Shown: positions 24,611 to 35,149 of the stretch, in pieces
Layout of the letters: every line of letters begins with the position of its first letter
Numbering within the stretch: the first letter of the stretch is position 1
Assembly (NCBI GenBank): GCA_949126835.1
Contig: OX421494.1
Location: forward strand, 18,518,038-18,582,037
Direction of reading: 5' to 3'
Source: Anisus vortex
Lineage: Eukaryota; Mollusca; Gastropoda; Planorbidae
Length of the DNA: 64,000 bases
Position numbers and translations under genes: made by a program
Notes under the pieces: model-generated
What the model was told of the DNA's origin: nothing
What the model saw: only the letters and a program-made list of their open reading frames with translations
Databases searched by the model: none

Positions 24611-24757
24611 ATGGGCCGTATTGCTGCTGAGAGTTAACACCCTTGCTCCTTATACAAGTCAATATTTTATGACTGACTTGTAATTTACAAGTCAGTCATA
24701 AAAGATTGACTTGTAAAAGGGGCAAGGGTGTTAACTCTCAGCAGCAATACGGCCCAT
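24611..24757. repeat. Near-perfect 147-bp palindrome
   Basis: Left arm from ATGGGCCGTATTGCTGCTGA; the right arm ends with its inverse. The arms of about 73 bp differ at only a few bases and meet with almost no loop at AAGTCAGTC... near 24685. It is probably a fold-back MITE; no convincing target duplication. Confidence 0.9.
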
Positions 24758-26746
24758 TGAAATGATGGTTCATGGTTCATTACCATATATAAAGAAATTC
24801 GTTATGTTGTTTATTCTATGGGCTACATTGGTCCAAACACGTATTTGGGTTAATTAATATTCCTGTCTCGGGATTGTATAAATTATAAACTATTACTGAC
24901 AATGAAATGACCTACAAACTTTTTTTTTTAAATTCATAAACGTTTTATTAATTTCTTCTCAGAAAAATTAAAAAAAACTTCAAGAATGAAACTTAGGACA
25001 AGTTCAATTATAGGTTTATCATTAATTAAGCTTTTTTATTAGAACGGTGTAAGTATTTCAAACACCCTCTGAATAAATGACCTGGTATTACAATTGCAAA
25101 TACCATCGGAACAAATAAGTGGTGTGACTATTGCAATCATCACCTGGAACACATGAATCATTTTGTTTAATGTGTATGAAAGAACTAATTAATTATTAAA
25201 GAATATTTCTACTTCAGGAATTGACAATATTTTCTTAGCATCAGAATATAACTGATACTAAATAATCAAAAAACGAAAGAAATAACTATAGCTATAGTCT
25301 ACTCTACACAATCATACACATTCACACATAGACACCCACACCTATAATTCCGGTGTGTATGTGTTTTTTTGTGTGTTGTTGTTGTTGCTGAAAATTGAAA
25401 ACATGCCTGAATAACGCAGACGACTTTTAATTATTATATGGCAATACTTATTACCAAAAAATAAAATGAGAAGGAGAGAGAGAGAGAACAAGAGAGAAAA
25501 CAGTCAAAAAGGGTTGGAAGGGGGTATACGCATTTAAATATTTATCGTAGGCTCTATGTACCTTGGGCAGATAATTAGAGACATAGGTCAAAACCAGATG
25601 CGCGAAACAGGTGGCCTGCAAGACACAACATGGCATGTCAATCCTTTTCCTGTGATTCCCACAGAGCTTCTTACGCCTATCATTTTTATATAAATAATGT
25701 AGATCTAGATAAATTGAAGGAATATTTGGCCCGTCTTGTTGTATCCTATTCCTTATAATATGACGTGAAAATGTTGAACACCACTGATCTATATAGTCTA
25801 TATTTGTTGAAACTTCCTGTAGACCCCATAGCAGTACTGACTTTTTATTATAATTGGGAGGGGGGGTATTTTCAGAATGTATATCCTGAGTAATGCTGAG
25901 TAACCATGGCAACTTTATCCCCCTTGGTCGCATCCAGTCAGAACCATCCACTCAGATGTTCCATTAGGCGTTGATCTCGCGCCGTATCCTAAATCTCCCT
26001 GACACACATAAATGTTTACATCTCGTTCAACAAGTAGTAGGAAGTTCACGGTCGCTATTAGTGCACTGGAAACGATGTAACGTTGTTTATGTTTTCTGGG
26101 AGTCCTGCAAACCTGACGAACAAACCGACATACAGGATCTCTTGTACAACACATTATCTTTCTCCAAACATCTTCAGTCATTCAAGGAAAGATAGGTCAA
26201 AAACTATTTTATGCCAAATTATTCCTGGTGAAAAAAAAAGAGGAAGTTGATTGTGAAAACAGACATTTCATTCAAGGGGATTTACGTTTTTAGCTTGCAT
26301 TTTATTTGTATACGCATTCATTCATCGTAGTGGTAAGTTATGTTTTGTTTGTTATTAGCACGCCTTCTGGTGCTAATGTTTTCTTATTGATAAAGATAAT
26401 TCAACCTTTGATTGCAAAAAAGTTTATTCTTGAAACATGATTTTAATCATAAAGTACTTGTACTGGAAAGTAAATTTCCCTAATTTATAAGAATTATAAA
26501 CTTCGGTTGATCCATGCCAACAATTGCAAAAAAAAAAAAAGAATTTTCACCAAATTAAAAACGCTGCGTTTTTAAAGCGAAATATTTCGCATTGTTGTTG
26601 TTTCATTCTTTTAATTCGTATGTAACAATAAAAAGAATGTGCTCAATTTTCATTACTTTCGTTTTAACTTGACAACTTTAAATTTAAAAAATATTATTTT
26701 AAAACAACTAAAATGGATTTCTCAGATGTTCTTAAAAATATAATCC
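24758..26746. other. Non-coding stretch; one 166-codon open frame of unknown meaning
   Basis: Mostly AT-rich. The minus frame 25451-25951 is the longest non-repetitive one in the window, but it has no recognised domain, a low-complexity LVLSLSPSHF end, and overlaps another frame at 25915-26181. I do not call it a gene. Confidence 0.4.
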
Positions 26747-27031
26747 GAACACACATGCTCGATACCGAATCGACAGTGTTGAACTTTAAATACACATGCT
26801 CGATACCGCTTCGACGATGTTGAACTTTAAATACACATGCTCGATACCGCCCCGACAGTGTTGGACGTAAAATATACATGCTCGATACCGTCTCGACGGT
26901 GTTGGACAATAAATACACATGCTCGATACCGCGTCAACAGTGTTGGACTATAGGGCCTAAATACACATGTTCGATATCGCCTCGACAGTGTTGGACTTTA
27001 AATACACATGCTCGATACCGCCTCGATACCT
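26747..27031. repeat. 41-bp tandem repeat, seven units
   Basis: The unit is ATACACATGCTCGATACCGC followed by CTCGACAGTGTTGGACTTTAA. The fifth unit has an insertion containing GGGCCTA. Units differ at several sites each. Confidence 0.95.
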
Positions 27032-27469
27032 GTTGAGCCTTAATTAACCAATTAATTCCGCTCATTTACCCTGCGCTGTACGTTGTATCGAAGGGGGAGG
27101 GGTTGTGGGTGTGTGGAGGTAGCCAGAAAGAAGATCAGGTTGTAGTGTTCTATTGTCCTCATTGACTCCGTCACTTCCAATTAACTAGAATTAATTGAAC
27201 CTTTCAATAAACGAGTTTTTCTTATTTGGTTCACATTATCACCTGTCTATGGAATTATTTTCTTTCTGCCATATTGTGTGACTTTCAGAAACTCATGTAA
27301 ATGAGAATTGAACACCCGTCTCCCGCGTGAGTCTAAAATATGATTATTAGACTTTACTTACCAAAAACATTTTAGGAAAGCTTTAAGTCATAAAATTCTT
27401 TACTATCTTTTTTTTAAAAAGTAATATGAATGCAATTTTTTTTTTAAAGTTGAAAAGGGAAGCCATCAG

Positions 27470-27532
27470 CGGGGAACCAAACCCAGGTCGCCCGCTTGGC
27501 AGTCGGATACGATAATCACTGAGCTATGGAGG
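27470..27532 (-). repeat. tRNA-like sequence (SINE head or tRNA pseudogene)
   Basis: Minus strand: CATAGCTCAGTGATTA resembles an A box, CTGCCAA sits where a Gly-GCC anticodon loop would be, and GGTTTGGTTCC resembles a B box. The 3' side does not pair with the 5' CCTCCAT, so it is not a working tRNA gene. Confidence 0.6.
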
Positions 27533-27770
27533 ACATCTGTGACATCGCAAAAGTAAAATATGAGGCAATCAGATCACGTGTCCTTAAATTAACCAATGGG
27601 AGTCGGATAACACACACACGGACTACTTTATATATAGATATCATCAATATATATAATTACCGTGAGTTTGTTTTTATATATATATATGTGTGTGTTGGTT
27701 CGCTATAGGCTCCTAGGCCGTTTGATCGTTAAATTTTAAATTGGAAACGTCTTCCGAAATATACTTTTAT

Positions 27771-27925
27771 TGACTTGTAAGTTTACAGACGTTCCTTCTG
27801 GATAGAAGATTATTACGTCCACTAGGCCCCAAAACTCCTGCAGGGCGGCAGGGGATCGGCCTGGGGGCAATGCTAGAACCTGGGGCCGTTTTGTTGGCAG
27901 TCCGGTGAACTAACCGTGTGACGAA
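27771..27925 (-). mobile_element. SINE family B copy
   Basis: Reads on the minus strand as a tRNA-like head (GGTTAGTTCACCGGACTGCC), a middle with CGCCCTGCAGGAGTTTTGG, and the tail GGACGTAATAATCTTCTATC...GAAGGAACGTCTGTAA. It pairs with the + copy at 40434-40597; its B box has decayed. Confidence 0.88.
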
Positions 27926-28550
27926 TGTGTCAGGGGAAAAAATTTCTTATGTTAAATAAAACTTATCAATATCAGTAAATCAACACTTTGACAAAATGAC
28001 AAATAAATGTAAAAAATTAGGCTTTGCAAAAAAAAATTTCAACCTGATATTATTTAAACCTGTTTAGTGCTATATTATGTATTTTCAGTTTGAAATTCAT
28101 CAGCAAATATAAATGCAAGGAAAAATAAAGAAACTATATAACAAATTCAAAAATAAATACCCATTATAATATGAACAATATTGCTTAATTCATCAATTTA
28201 TTATGTTTAATTAACGTAGGCCTATTATTAATTACCGTATGTTAATGTTCTAAACTGAGCGCTATTTCAGAATAATGTCCCTTTGAAATGCTTTCACACC
28301 GTTCATTTGCTATGCTGAACGCCAGAGCTTATCGGGTTTTCCCTATTCACGCTTGCTTTTTAAAAAAAAAGTTACACACTCTCTTTTAACAAAACACATT
28401 GTAGAGTCTAATCATTCGTTTCTCCGTCATTTTGACGGACATAGCCGCTTGTATATATCTATATATTTACCGTATATATACTTATACACATAATATAGGT
28501 CTTTCTGTTTTCTTAGGACCTCTTGGTACGCGGACCTAGGAAATTATCAA

Positions 28551-28733
28551 TTTGATAATAACTTTTGTTTATATTTGTCATGTTTCTTTTGCATTACGAT
28601 AATGGGGCAGACCATAATTAATGTCATCACAAGATTTAGGTTGATAATTAACTCTTGTTTATATTTGTCATGTTTTTTTTTCCATTACGATAATGAACCG
28701 ACCATAATTAATGTCAACACTCGATTTAGGCTA
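28551..28733. repeat. Tandem duplication of about 93 bp
   Basis: Two copies containing TTGTTTATATTTGTCATGTT, CATTACGATAATG and GACCATAATTAATGTCA. The second copy runs into a C tract. Confidence 0.9.
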
Positions 28734-30639
28734 ATTCCCCCCCCCTCTCTCCCATCATAACCAATCGTCACAAAAATTACGACCCCTTCATATATGACGT
28801 CTCAGCATTAATATGTTTCAATTACCTTTTTATTGTCATTGTCGTATAAGTATTCCTATAAACACGAGGCTATAATTGCTGCAGTAAATTTTATGCAACA
28901 TGTTAAAGTGGAAATATAATTCAAAGAGGCATATTGTTTTTGGATGTGACGACACATTGTTTTAACACCCGCCCTCATCTTAGAACCGGAACTAGAATTG
29001 AGTACTCGGTTCCATCTCCAAAAAAAACCCCGATTTCCACAAATTCATTGGCTCTTCAGATCTGTAAGCCTTAATACATTGTGAAATTTAAGCTGTTGTG
29101 AATTTGACACCTTTTCCCTCTCTGCAGTACTATTAAAGCTATTACTGTCAAACAAAACCTTTGTGGCAGACGAGACTGGAGAGAGACAATAAAATGCAAA
29201 TGCGTATGAGTTAGGCAAGGCAATAGTTGGGCCAATGTTAATAAAACAATAGCTTTACACTCCCCCCCCCCAATTCCATTTCCTGTAAATGGCACCTGTT
29301 CGATAGAAAAAGGTTGAAATTAACGCCTCGCTATAAAGGGTATCACTTATCTAATTTTATTCCGACAGGAAATTCTAAATGTCAGCTGTGCAATACTTTA
29401 CGCTTACACTTCACACGAGGTCTGGAATCTGTTCAGAAATTACAGTGTCGGTGCTTCCGGTGGGCGAACTATGCGTTCTACTAGGGCAGCGGTTCCCGAA
29501 CGACCATTTCACGGGGTTGCCTAAGACCAGTGGAAAACACATTATTTTCGATGGTCTTAGAAAACGAGACACCGCTTCTCTATCCGTGTCCAAGCGGTCC
29601 GCCCACATGCAGATACATCCACCTACGAGTACCCGGCGTGATAATATCAAAGTGCCAACCCCATCACATACTACTCGTACAAATACAGATGTATGTAACA
29701 GGGTTGGCGCCGTAATGTAGCCTACTTATGCAGACCAGTCACACATGTGTAAAGAGCATCTTCTTTGTTAAATCAGCCACTGCGTTGAGAGCTGCCGTGT
29801 TGGCGGTAAAACGACAATTCATGAATATTTTGTTCAGTCTGAATTTCAATGTTAGGTACTGATTTAGTCATCAAAAGAAATTGCAACTGTACAATTAGTC
29901 GGCAATTATTAGCAACGAACACGCTGTCTTGGTTGTATCAATTCTGTAAAGGCGAGCTGTTAAAACAGTCGACTGTTTTTGTCACTATGCAACGAGTTGG
30001 ATGCGCCAAATAGACCTTTTTTACTTTGACCCGAAAAAGGGGCTTGGCCTTGAGACTCACTGACATATATTTCTTTTGGGGGCACAAAGATTTTTGTTTC
30101 TTCTTTCCATATAGTATTTTACTAAAGGCGTTGTTTTTTTTTAATGTTATTATAGTTGTTTTTTAATTTTAGACCATAAAAACACATGGAAACCTTATAC
30201 TAAGAACATAGGAAGGGAATTGTTAAAAAAATAACGTTTAGAGCTTCTTTTTGTTTTAAGAAAAAAATTTTTTTGACCTGGACTCTATGCTTTGGACCTT
30301 AATATTATGGTCGATTCTACTGTGATCGCTGTGTCATTACTTTTTGTTCGAGTTTCTACAATGTAAAGTAAAAAAAAAAATAACGTTTAGAACTAGTTTT
30401 GTATCGAAAAATAATAATTAGGCCTAGATCTATAATGTTTATATTACTGTCGGCTATTCAAGCTATTGCTTAACTTAGCCCTAGCCCTAGATCGTTCGTT
30501 TTGATTAATAAAAAGGAAATATAATTCTAGATATATTTAATGTTTGATAGAGACAGAGGCAAGAGCCGATGCATCTTCACGAATATAGCAAACATTATGT
30601 TAAACTTAAAAAAAATATTGTTCGTAGGAAGAGGCTAAT
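28734..30639. other. Non-coding stretch with hAT-like end traces
   Basis: Positions 29489-29520 (GCAGCGGTTCCCGAACGACC) resemble the left end of an hAT MITE, but no partner end was found. No gene is supported; the overlapping open frames at 29379-29720 on both strands have no recognised domain. Confidence 0.4.
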
Positions 30640-31180
30640 ATATATAGGCATATAGGCCTAGGCTATGTCGTATAGTCGGGCCTATGACCGTATGTCGGCG
30701 TAGGCCTATGTTTTCCATATTGCATATGATAGGCCTATAGGCCTAAATATTCACATTGTTCTTGTCATTGTGTCATTGTGCATGAAATATTATTCAATAA
30801 TTTTAATAGGCTTATAACTAAAAATTCATGAAGAAAACACGCATCAGTTTGCAAATATCAAATATATTCGCTTAATTATTTCATGCAATCGGTTAATCAC
30901 CACTTTTCTATAAATCAAATAAATGATACGACATATAGGCCTATATATAATGTGACATATGCCTACTATATTCTATATCATATAATTTGGCATAGCCCTA
31001 TGCCTTAGCCTTATGGCCCTATTATATGGCATATAGAATATAGGTTACATTTATATAAGCAAAGGTCCTTTTTTCTATATTTAATATTGTGACATAGCTT
31101 ATTGGTTAATAGGCTTAAATTATTATAGATTAGGCCTAGGCCTATAGCCTATAGCCTATAATATAGACGTAGCCTAAATT
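30640..31180. repeat. Cluster of TAGGCCTA-type palindromic motifs
   Basis: TAGGCCTA, AGGCCTAT, GGGCCTAT and TAGCCTAT variants recur many times among TATA-rich spacers. The same octamer core appears singly throughout the window. Not a clean tandem array. Confidence 0.7.
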
Positions 31181-31559
31181 AATATTTTGAGCTTAAATGG
31201 GCTTAAACCGTTTAAATTATAGCCTAGCCTTTTAGAATAATTAACAAAATGAAAAGGTCTATATTGCTCTGCTATTTTACTTGGGATGTTAATACCATTT
31301 TTTTTTCAAAACAGGTTTTCGGTTCTATAAATCCGATTTTACACCGGATTTCGTTCCCCCCCCCCCTCTTCCCCGCGCGATGTCATAGACCGGAAAAGCA
31401 AAGTGTTCGAGTTTTATATAGCTATTTAAAAAAAAAAGTTAAAACTTAATTAGTCTTCTTCTTCTTCTTCGTTCTCGTTAGTGTTTGCAGGGAATTCAAG
31501 GGATTGATTTGTGGGAACACAAACTTTACCATAAAATTCTTTCCAACTAAGAAACCGTG

Positions 31560-31772
31560 TGCTAATTGATTACCTTTACATGCACATAAGTACTCTTTCT
31601 TCCTGAGTAGCATTCGGGCATGGAATGGGTTGCATGAACAAACCAGGAAAACCAATAACCTAACATCATTTAAAACATTAATAAAAATGCAAGACTAGAC
31701 TCGGACCACGGATGAGCGTAGGACGCAATAATCTTCTTTATAGAAGGAGCGTCTGTAATGTATAAGATAAAA
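31560..31772 (+). mobile_element. LINE 3' tail copy, best preserved
   Basis: Runs from ACTCTTTCTTCCTGAGTAGC through GGCATGGAATGGGTTGCATG, AACAAACCAGGAAAACC and AACATCATTTAAAACATTAA to GGACGCAATAATCTTCTTTA, TAGAAGGAGCGTCTGTAATG and TATAAGATAAA. It ends in an AT-rich GATAA-type tail. Confidence 0.9.
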
Positions 31773-33025
31773 AGCCGAGAATAGCTTTCAATAGTAATAA
31801 TCTAATTTCCTATTATCGTTGACCATAATATTAAGAAGCACAAGCGTGCCAACTTTTAGTGTTTATATTCTACTAGATCTAAACTATTTGAATAAACTTC
31901 AGTCCAGCACGAGGAAAATATTGTATTAACTACACACCGCGGACCTAGACTTGTATAGATCTATTAATGTATTTATTTATCAGAACATATTTTGCCTAGC
32001 ACAAATAGAAAAAATATGTCTTTTATTAATAGTACCGTGAATAATAGGCCTAAAACACAGACACGGTATCTAGCCGAATTCTTCAGGGTCACAGGGAAAA
32101 CCTAGTTTTGCGTCTCCATTGCGTACTTCAAAGGGAGCGCACATCATAAGCAGAACATTCCTGCTAATCATAACTTTACATTTGGTTTGATGTTGTTGTT
32201 GTTTTTTTTTACCATAAACCAAGCGATAGGATTTGGATAAAAAAATACTAATTAGTGTGAGCAAGGCATTTCAAGAATTGTTTTGTGCGAATCCAGCATT
32301 ATTTTTTTGAAAATATTTCCATCAGAAAGCAAGACCACAGTTCGAAGCACTTTTCGTTGATAAAAGTGAACTAATGAAAATAACATATTGTACTTGGTTG
32401 ACAGCTTCGCCCTCTTAAATGAATTTAATGATCACAGCAAGGACGAAATAAGCCTTTCTCATTTTACTATAGTAGCGTTTCTAGTGACCGCTTCCGTGAG
32501 TCAAAAGAAAATGGCGGAAGCCGAGCTTCACTTTTAGTGACTGTGCATATAGGGATTGCGCATTCTGTTCTATACATATTCTTTGATCCGAACATTTAAA
32601 ATAAAACCTCAGCTTTGGCGTATAAAATTGGATGAAAATAAAATGTACATATTGGCTACATTATCTGCTTTCTTTGAAAAACATGACAATTAACCAGACA
32701 TAATGATTACTATGATAATTTCTGTGATAGAACAAGTGCACATGCTTGTAGACAAAATGACGTCGTACTTTCCAAATCTACCTGACATCCTATTTGCACT
32801 GCACAAAAGCCCATGTACAGTCAAGTGTTTGCAGTCATATACTATTTAAATTTGTGAATCAGGGTTTTCCAGCTTACTAATTATTAAGTCTAAACACAGA
32901 AGTAGACTTGTTGTGGAATATTGACTTTCGTTGTGCTTCTGCAAAGAATGCCTTAATCCTTATGCTTTAATTATGTTCAATTTTTACAATGAAAATACAC
33001 CCTACATACAAAGTACAGTTATAAG
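31773..33025. other. Non-coding stretch, no gene seen
   Basis: AT-rich, with short open frames only and no recognised repeat. Confidence 0.45.
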
Positions 33026-33259
33026 CAGTGCTTTTTTTGTGACGGTACGCACCGGTACGGCGTACCGGCACCTTTTTTCAATGTGGGGAAAAAATTATTA
33101 CTTTTCTTGTATTTTAACCTTTATCATTAATTTGTTAAAATTGAATTATTTTAAAATTGCGCGTAATAAGAATTAAAATATAAAATGCGAAACTGCTTTA
33201 AAAGTTAGGCAATCCATCACTGAGTACAGGCACCTATTTTTTTTACAAAAAAAGCACTG
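33026..33259. mobile_element. hAT-type MITE, 234 bp, perfect 8-bp target duplication
   Basis: Ends are CAGTGCTTTTTTTGTGACGG and ...AAAAAAAGCACTG. The octamer GTTATAAG flanks both sides (33018-33025 and 33260-33267). The interior includes a GC-rich imperfect palindrome around CACCGGTACGGCGTACCGG. A second copy in reverse orientation lies at 59881-60129. Confidence 0.95.
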
Positions 33260-33285
33260 GTTATAAGTTATAAGGTAGCGAGGAA

Positions 33286-33366
33286 ATTAATTTTATGGTT
33301 GGGGGTCGCCATAACATGATGAGCTGTATTAAGGGGTCGCGGCTCTAAGAAGGTTTGGCACCACTG
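33286..33366 (-). mobile_element. hAT terminal fragment
   Basis: Read on the minus strand it begins CAGTGGTGCCAAACCTTCTT, then AGAGCCGCGACCCCTTAATA and ends near GGGGGTCGCC on +. This is the typical end of widespread CAGTGGT-type hAT MITEs. The other end is missing. Confidence 0.65.
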
Positions 33367-34047
33367 GTCTACAGTAATATCCTCAGTGACTTATATAAGA
33401 GTATTAGGGTCGCACTGGCCATGTAATGGAACACCCATGTTTATTGGGGTGATGGCTTCTAACCGTCCATTTCTTGGGGTGCTAACAATAAAAAGAATAA
33501 TTAAAGAAGGACAATGTATTAAAATAAGTATTGGAGTGATTGATCGGCTCGTGAGATTGAAGAATGAAATGTTTAAAAATGGATGAGGAATAAAATGGCC
33601 TAAAATAGGATTGATTGGGTACGTTTAGATCAACATGAGTTAGTAAGTGAGTAATGGAATAAACAATCGACTAAGTGATTGTGTGAACAGGTGAGTGATG
33701 AAGAATCATATATAGATCTATGATGTTGTACACTATTTCTGTTTAACATGCTTACAGTAAAATGTCGACGAGAGCGGCATTTTGACACAATTTACAAACC
33801 AGCGAGACTCTTTATCACAATTGCCAGGGTCAGACATTTCAGTATCCGGGAAAAGTGCTGCCAACTTTGAGATTTTAAGCTAAATTAATGTGATATGTTC
33901 ATCACCGCTTTTTAAGTAAGCAAGACTTGTGCCAGGAACTTCGAATGTTACTCGTCCTTCTTTTATATATTCCGCCTAAGTTTAGACTTTGTTAAATGAT
34001 AAAACATTTTTAATTCAGCGACTTACCCAAACATAAAAGTATTTTTA
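33367..34047. other. Non-coding stretch, no gene seen
   Basis: Short open frame at 33386-33586 (+) without recognised domain. No repeats identified. Confidence 0.4.
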
Positions 34048-34512
34048 CTCCCTTTCTATTAACTTGTATTTTCTGTCTGTCTGCTTGCTTGCTTATATGT
34101 TTGTTAGCAAAACTTTTTTTCGACCTCTTCCCGTCATCAAATCGAACTGAAACTTGGGCAGCAGACTTGTCCAGGCTAACAATACATTCTATCAAATTTT
34201 CAGCATCGTAGCCTTTGGAATAGTCACTAATACCTTCGACCAATTTGCGAATCGAAGAAAAAAAAACATGGCTGCCTCTACAGGAAGAGACGGAAGTAAA
34301 TAAAATTTTCGGATATGTTCGTTTTTACGAAATAAATATAATGAAAACGACACAATATAGCTGAAACAAAGCGAGTTTTCTTTTTATGGCTTTTGCGGGC
34401 CAAAGCTAGAACAAAAAAAAAGGATGCGCAAAATTTTAGTGTGGAAATTCATAAGGTATGATATCTATCAAAATATAAATTGAATATAAACTTAGTTTAC
34501 AAAGAAAGGGAG
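34048..34512 (-). mobile_element. Tc1/mariner-type (Stowaway-like) MITE, copy 1
   Basis: Ends CTCCCTTTCT and AGAAAGGGAG... (inverse), each abutting TA (34046-34047 and 34513-34514), which fits a TA target duplication. The minus strand carries an open frame with LVEGISDYSKGYDAENLIEC and AQVSVRFDDGKRSKK. The other copy, inverted, is at 42527-43053. Confidence 0.88.
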
Positions 34513-34855
34513 TATAATAAAAACTGTTTTTTTATGGGTTAGTTTATTACATATAATGACAATGAAAGTAGCCCCCAATGAATGTGGGCATGAGTATTAT
34601 TTTTGATTAAGTTATTAAGATATAGTTTTGGAGTTTTCTCTCTCACTAAGCGTCCCTGGCAGACATACGTCCTGGGTCTATATATGTATATTTTCTTGTG
34701 AAGAATTGAGCGCCGAATATATTAAAAGAATGTTTTGATTGAAGTATTCACACAAATACTAGAATCTGCTGAATTCGTTTGTTGTTTTTGTTTTTTTTTC
34801 AAAAAAGTCCCAACACGTACATACTTTATGCTTTTAGGGTGAGTCTGCTTTAATT

Positions 34856-34958
34856 AAAAAATAAATAACATTTGGACCAAATTAATCATTGGGCCGGTAA
34901 AGTAGTGTTCACCAGTTTCTCTGGCCACGGCATACTAGATGATTGTGTGGCCAGTTGC
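34856..34958 (-). mobile_element. SINE family A, 3' part only
   Basis: Contains GGACCAAATTAATCATTGGG, TTCACCAGTTTCTCTGGCCA and CTAGATGATTGTGTGGCCAG, the 3' third of the family in minus orientation. The head is missing. Confidence 0.82.
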
Positions 34959-35149
34959 TGTGGGCTCGTTTTATGACAACTGTTTTCGGGTCCTGTTGGT
35001 TCTAAGATATCACAACATATAACATTACATAGAAGAAACTTCACAATTCTCCAAAATGAAAGAATTAACCACTCCCCTGTCCGCAATATTGATCTGCTTT
35101 ATTTACGATACATCAAACTTAGAAAAAATAAAAAAAACATTATATAAAC

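Noticed and set aside
27470..27532. Functional tRNA-Gly gene
   Set aside because: A and B boxes are present, but the acceptor stem cannot pair and the B box deviates; kept only as tRNA-like sequence.
29379..29720. 113-codon + frame and overlapping frames
   Set aside because: Contains an hAT-like end sequence and no domain; both strands are equally open.
32931..33176. Shared peptide AFFVTVRTGTAYRHLF also seen at 60039-60245 minus
   Set aside because: Both come from the same MITE family end; the frame crosses the element border and is not conserved beyond it.
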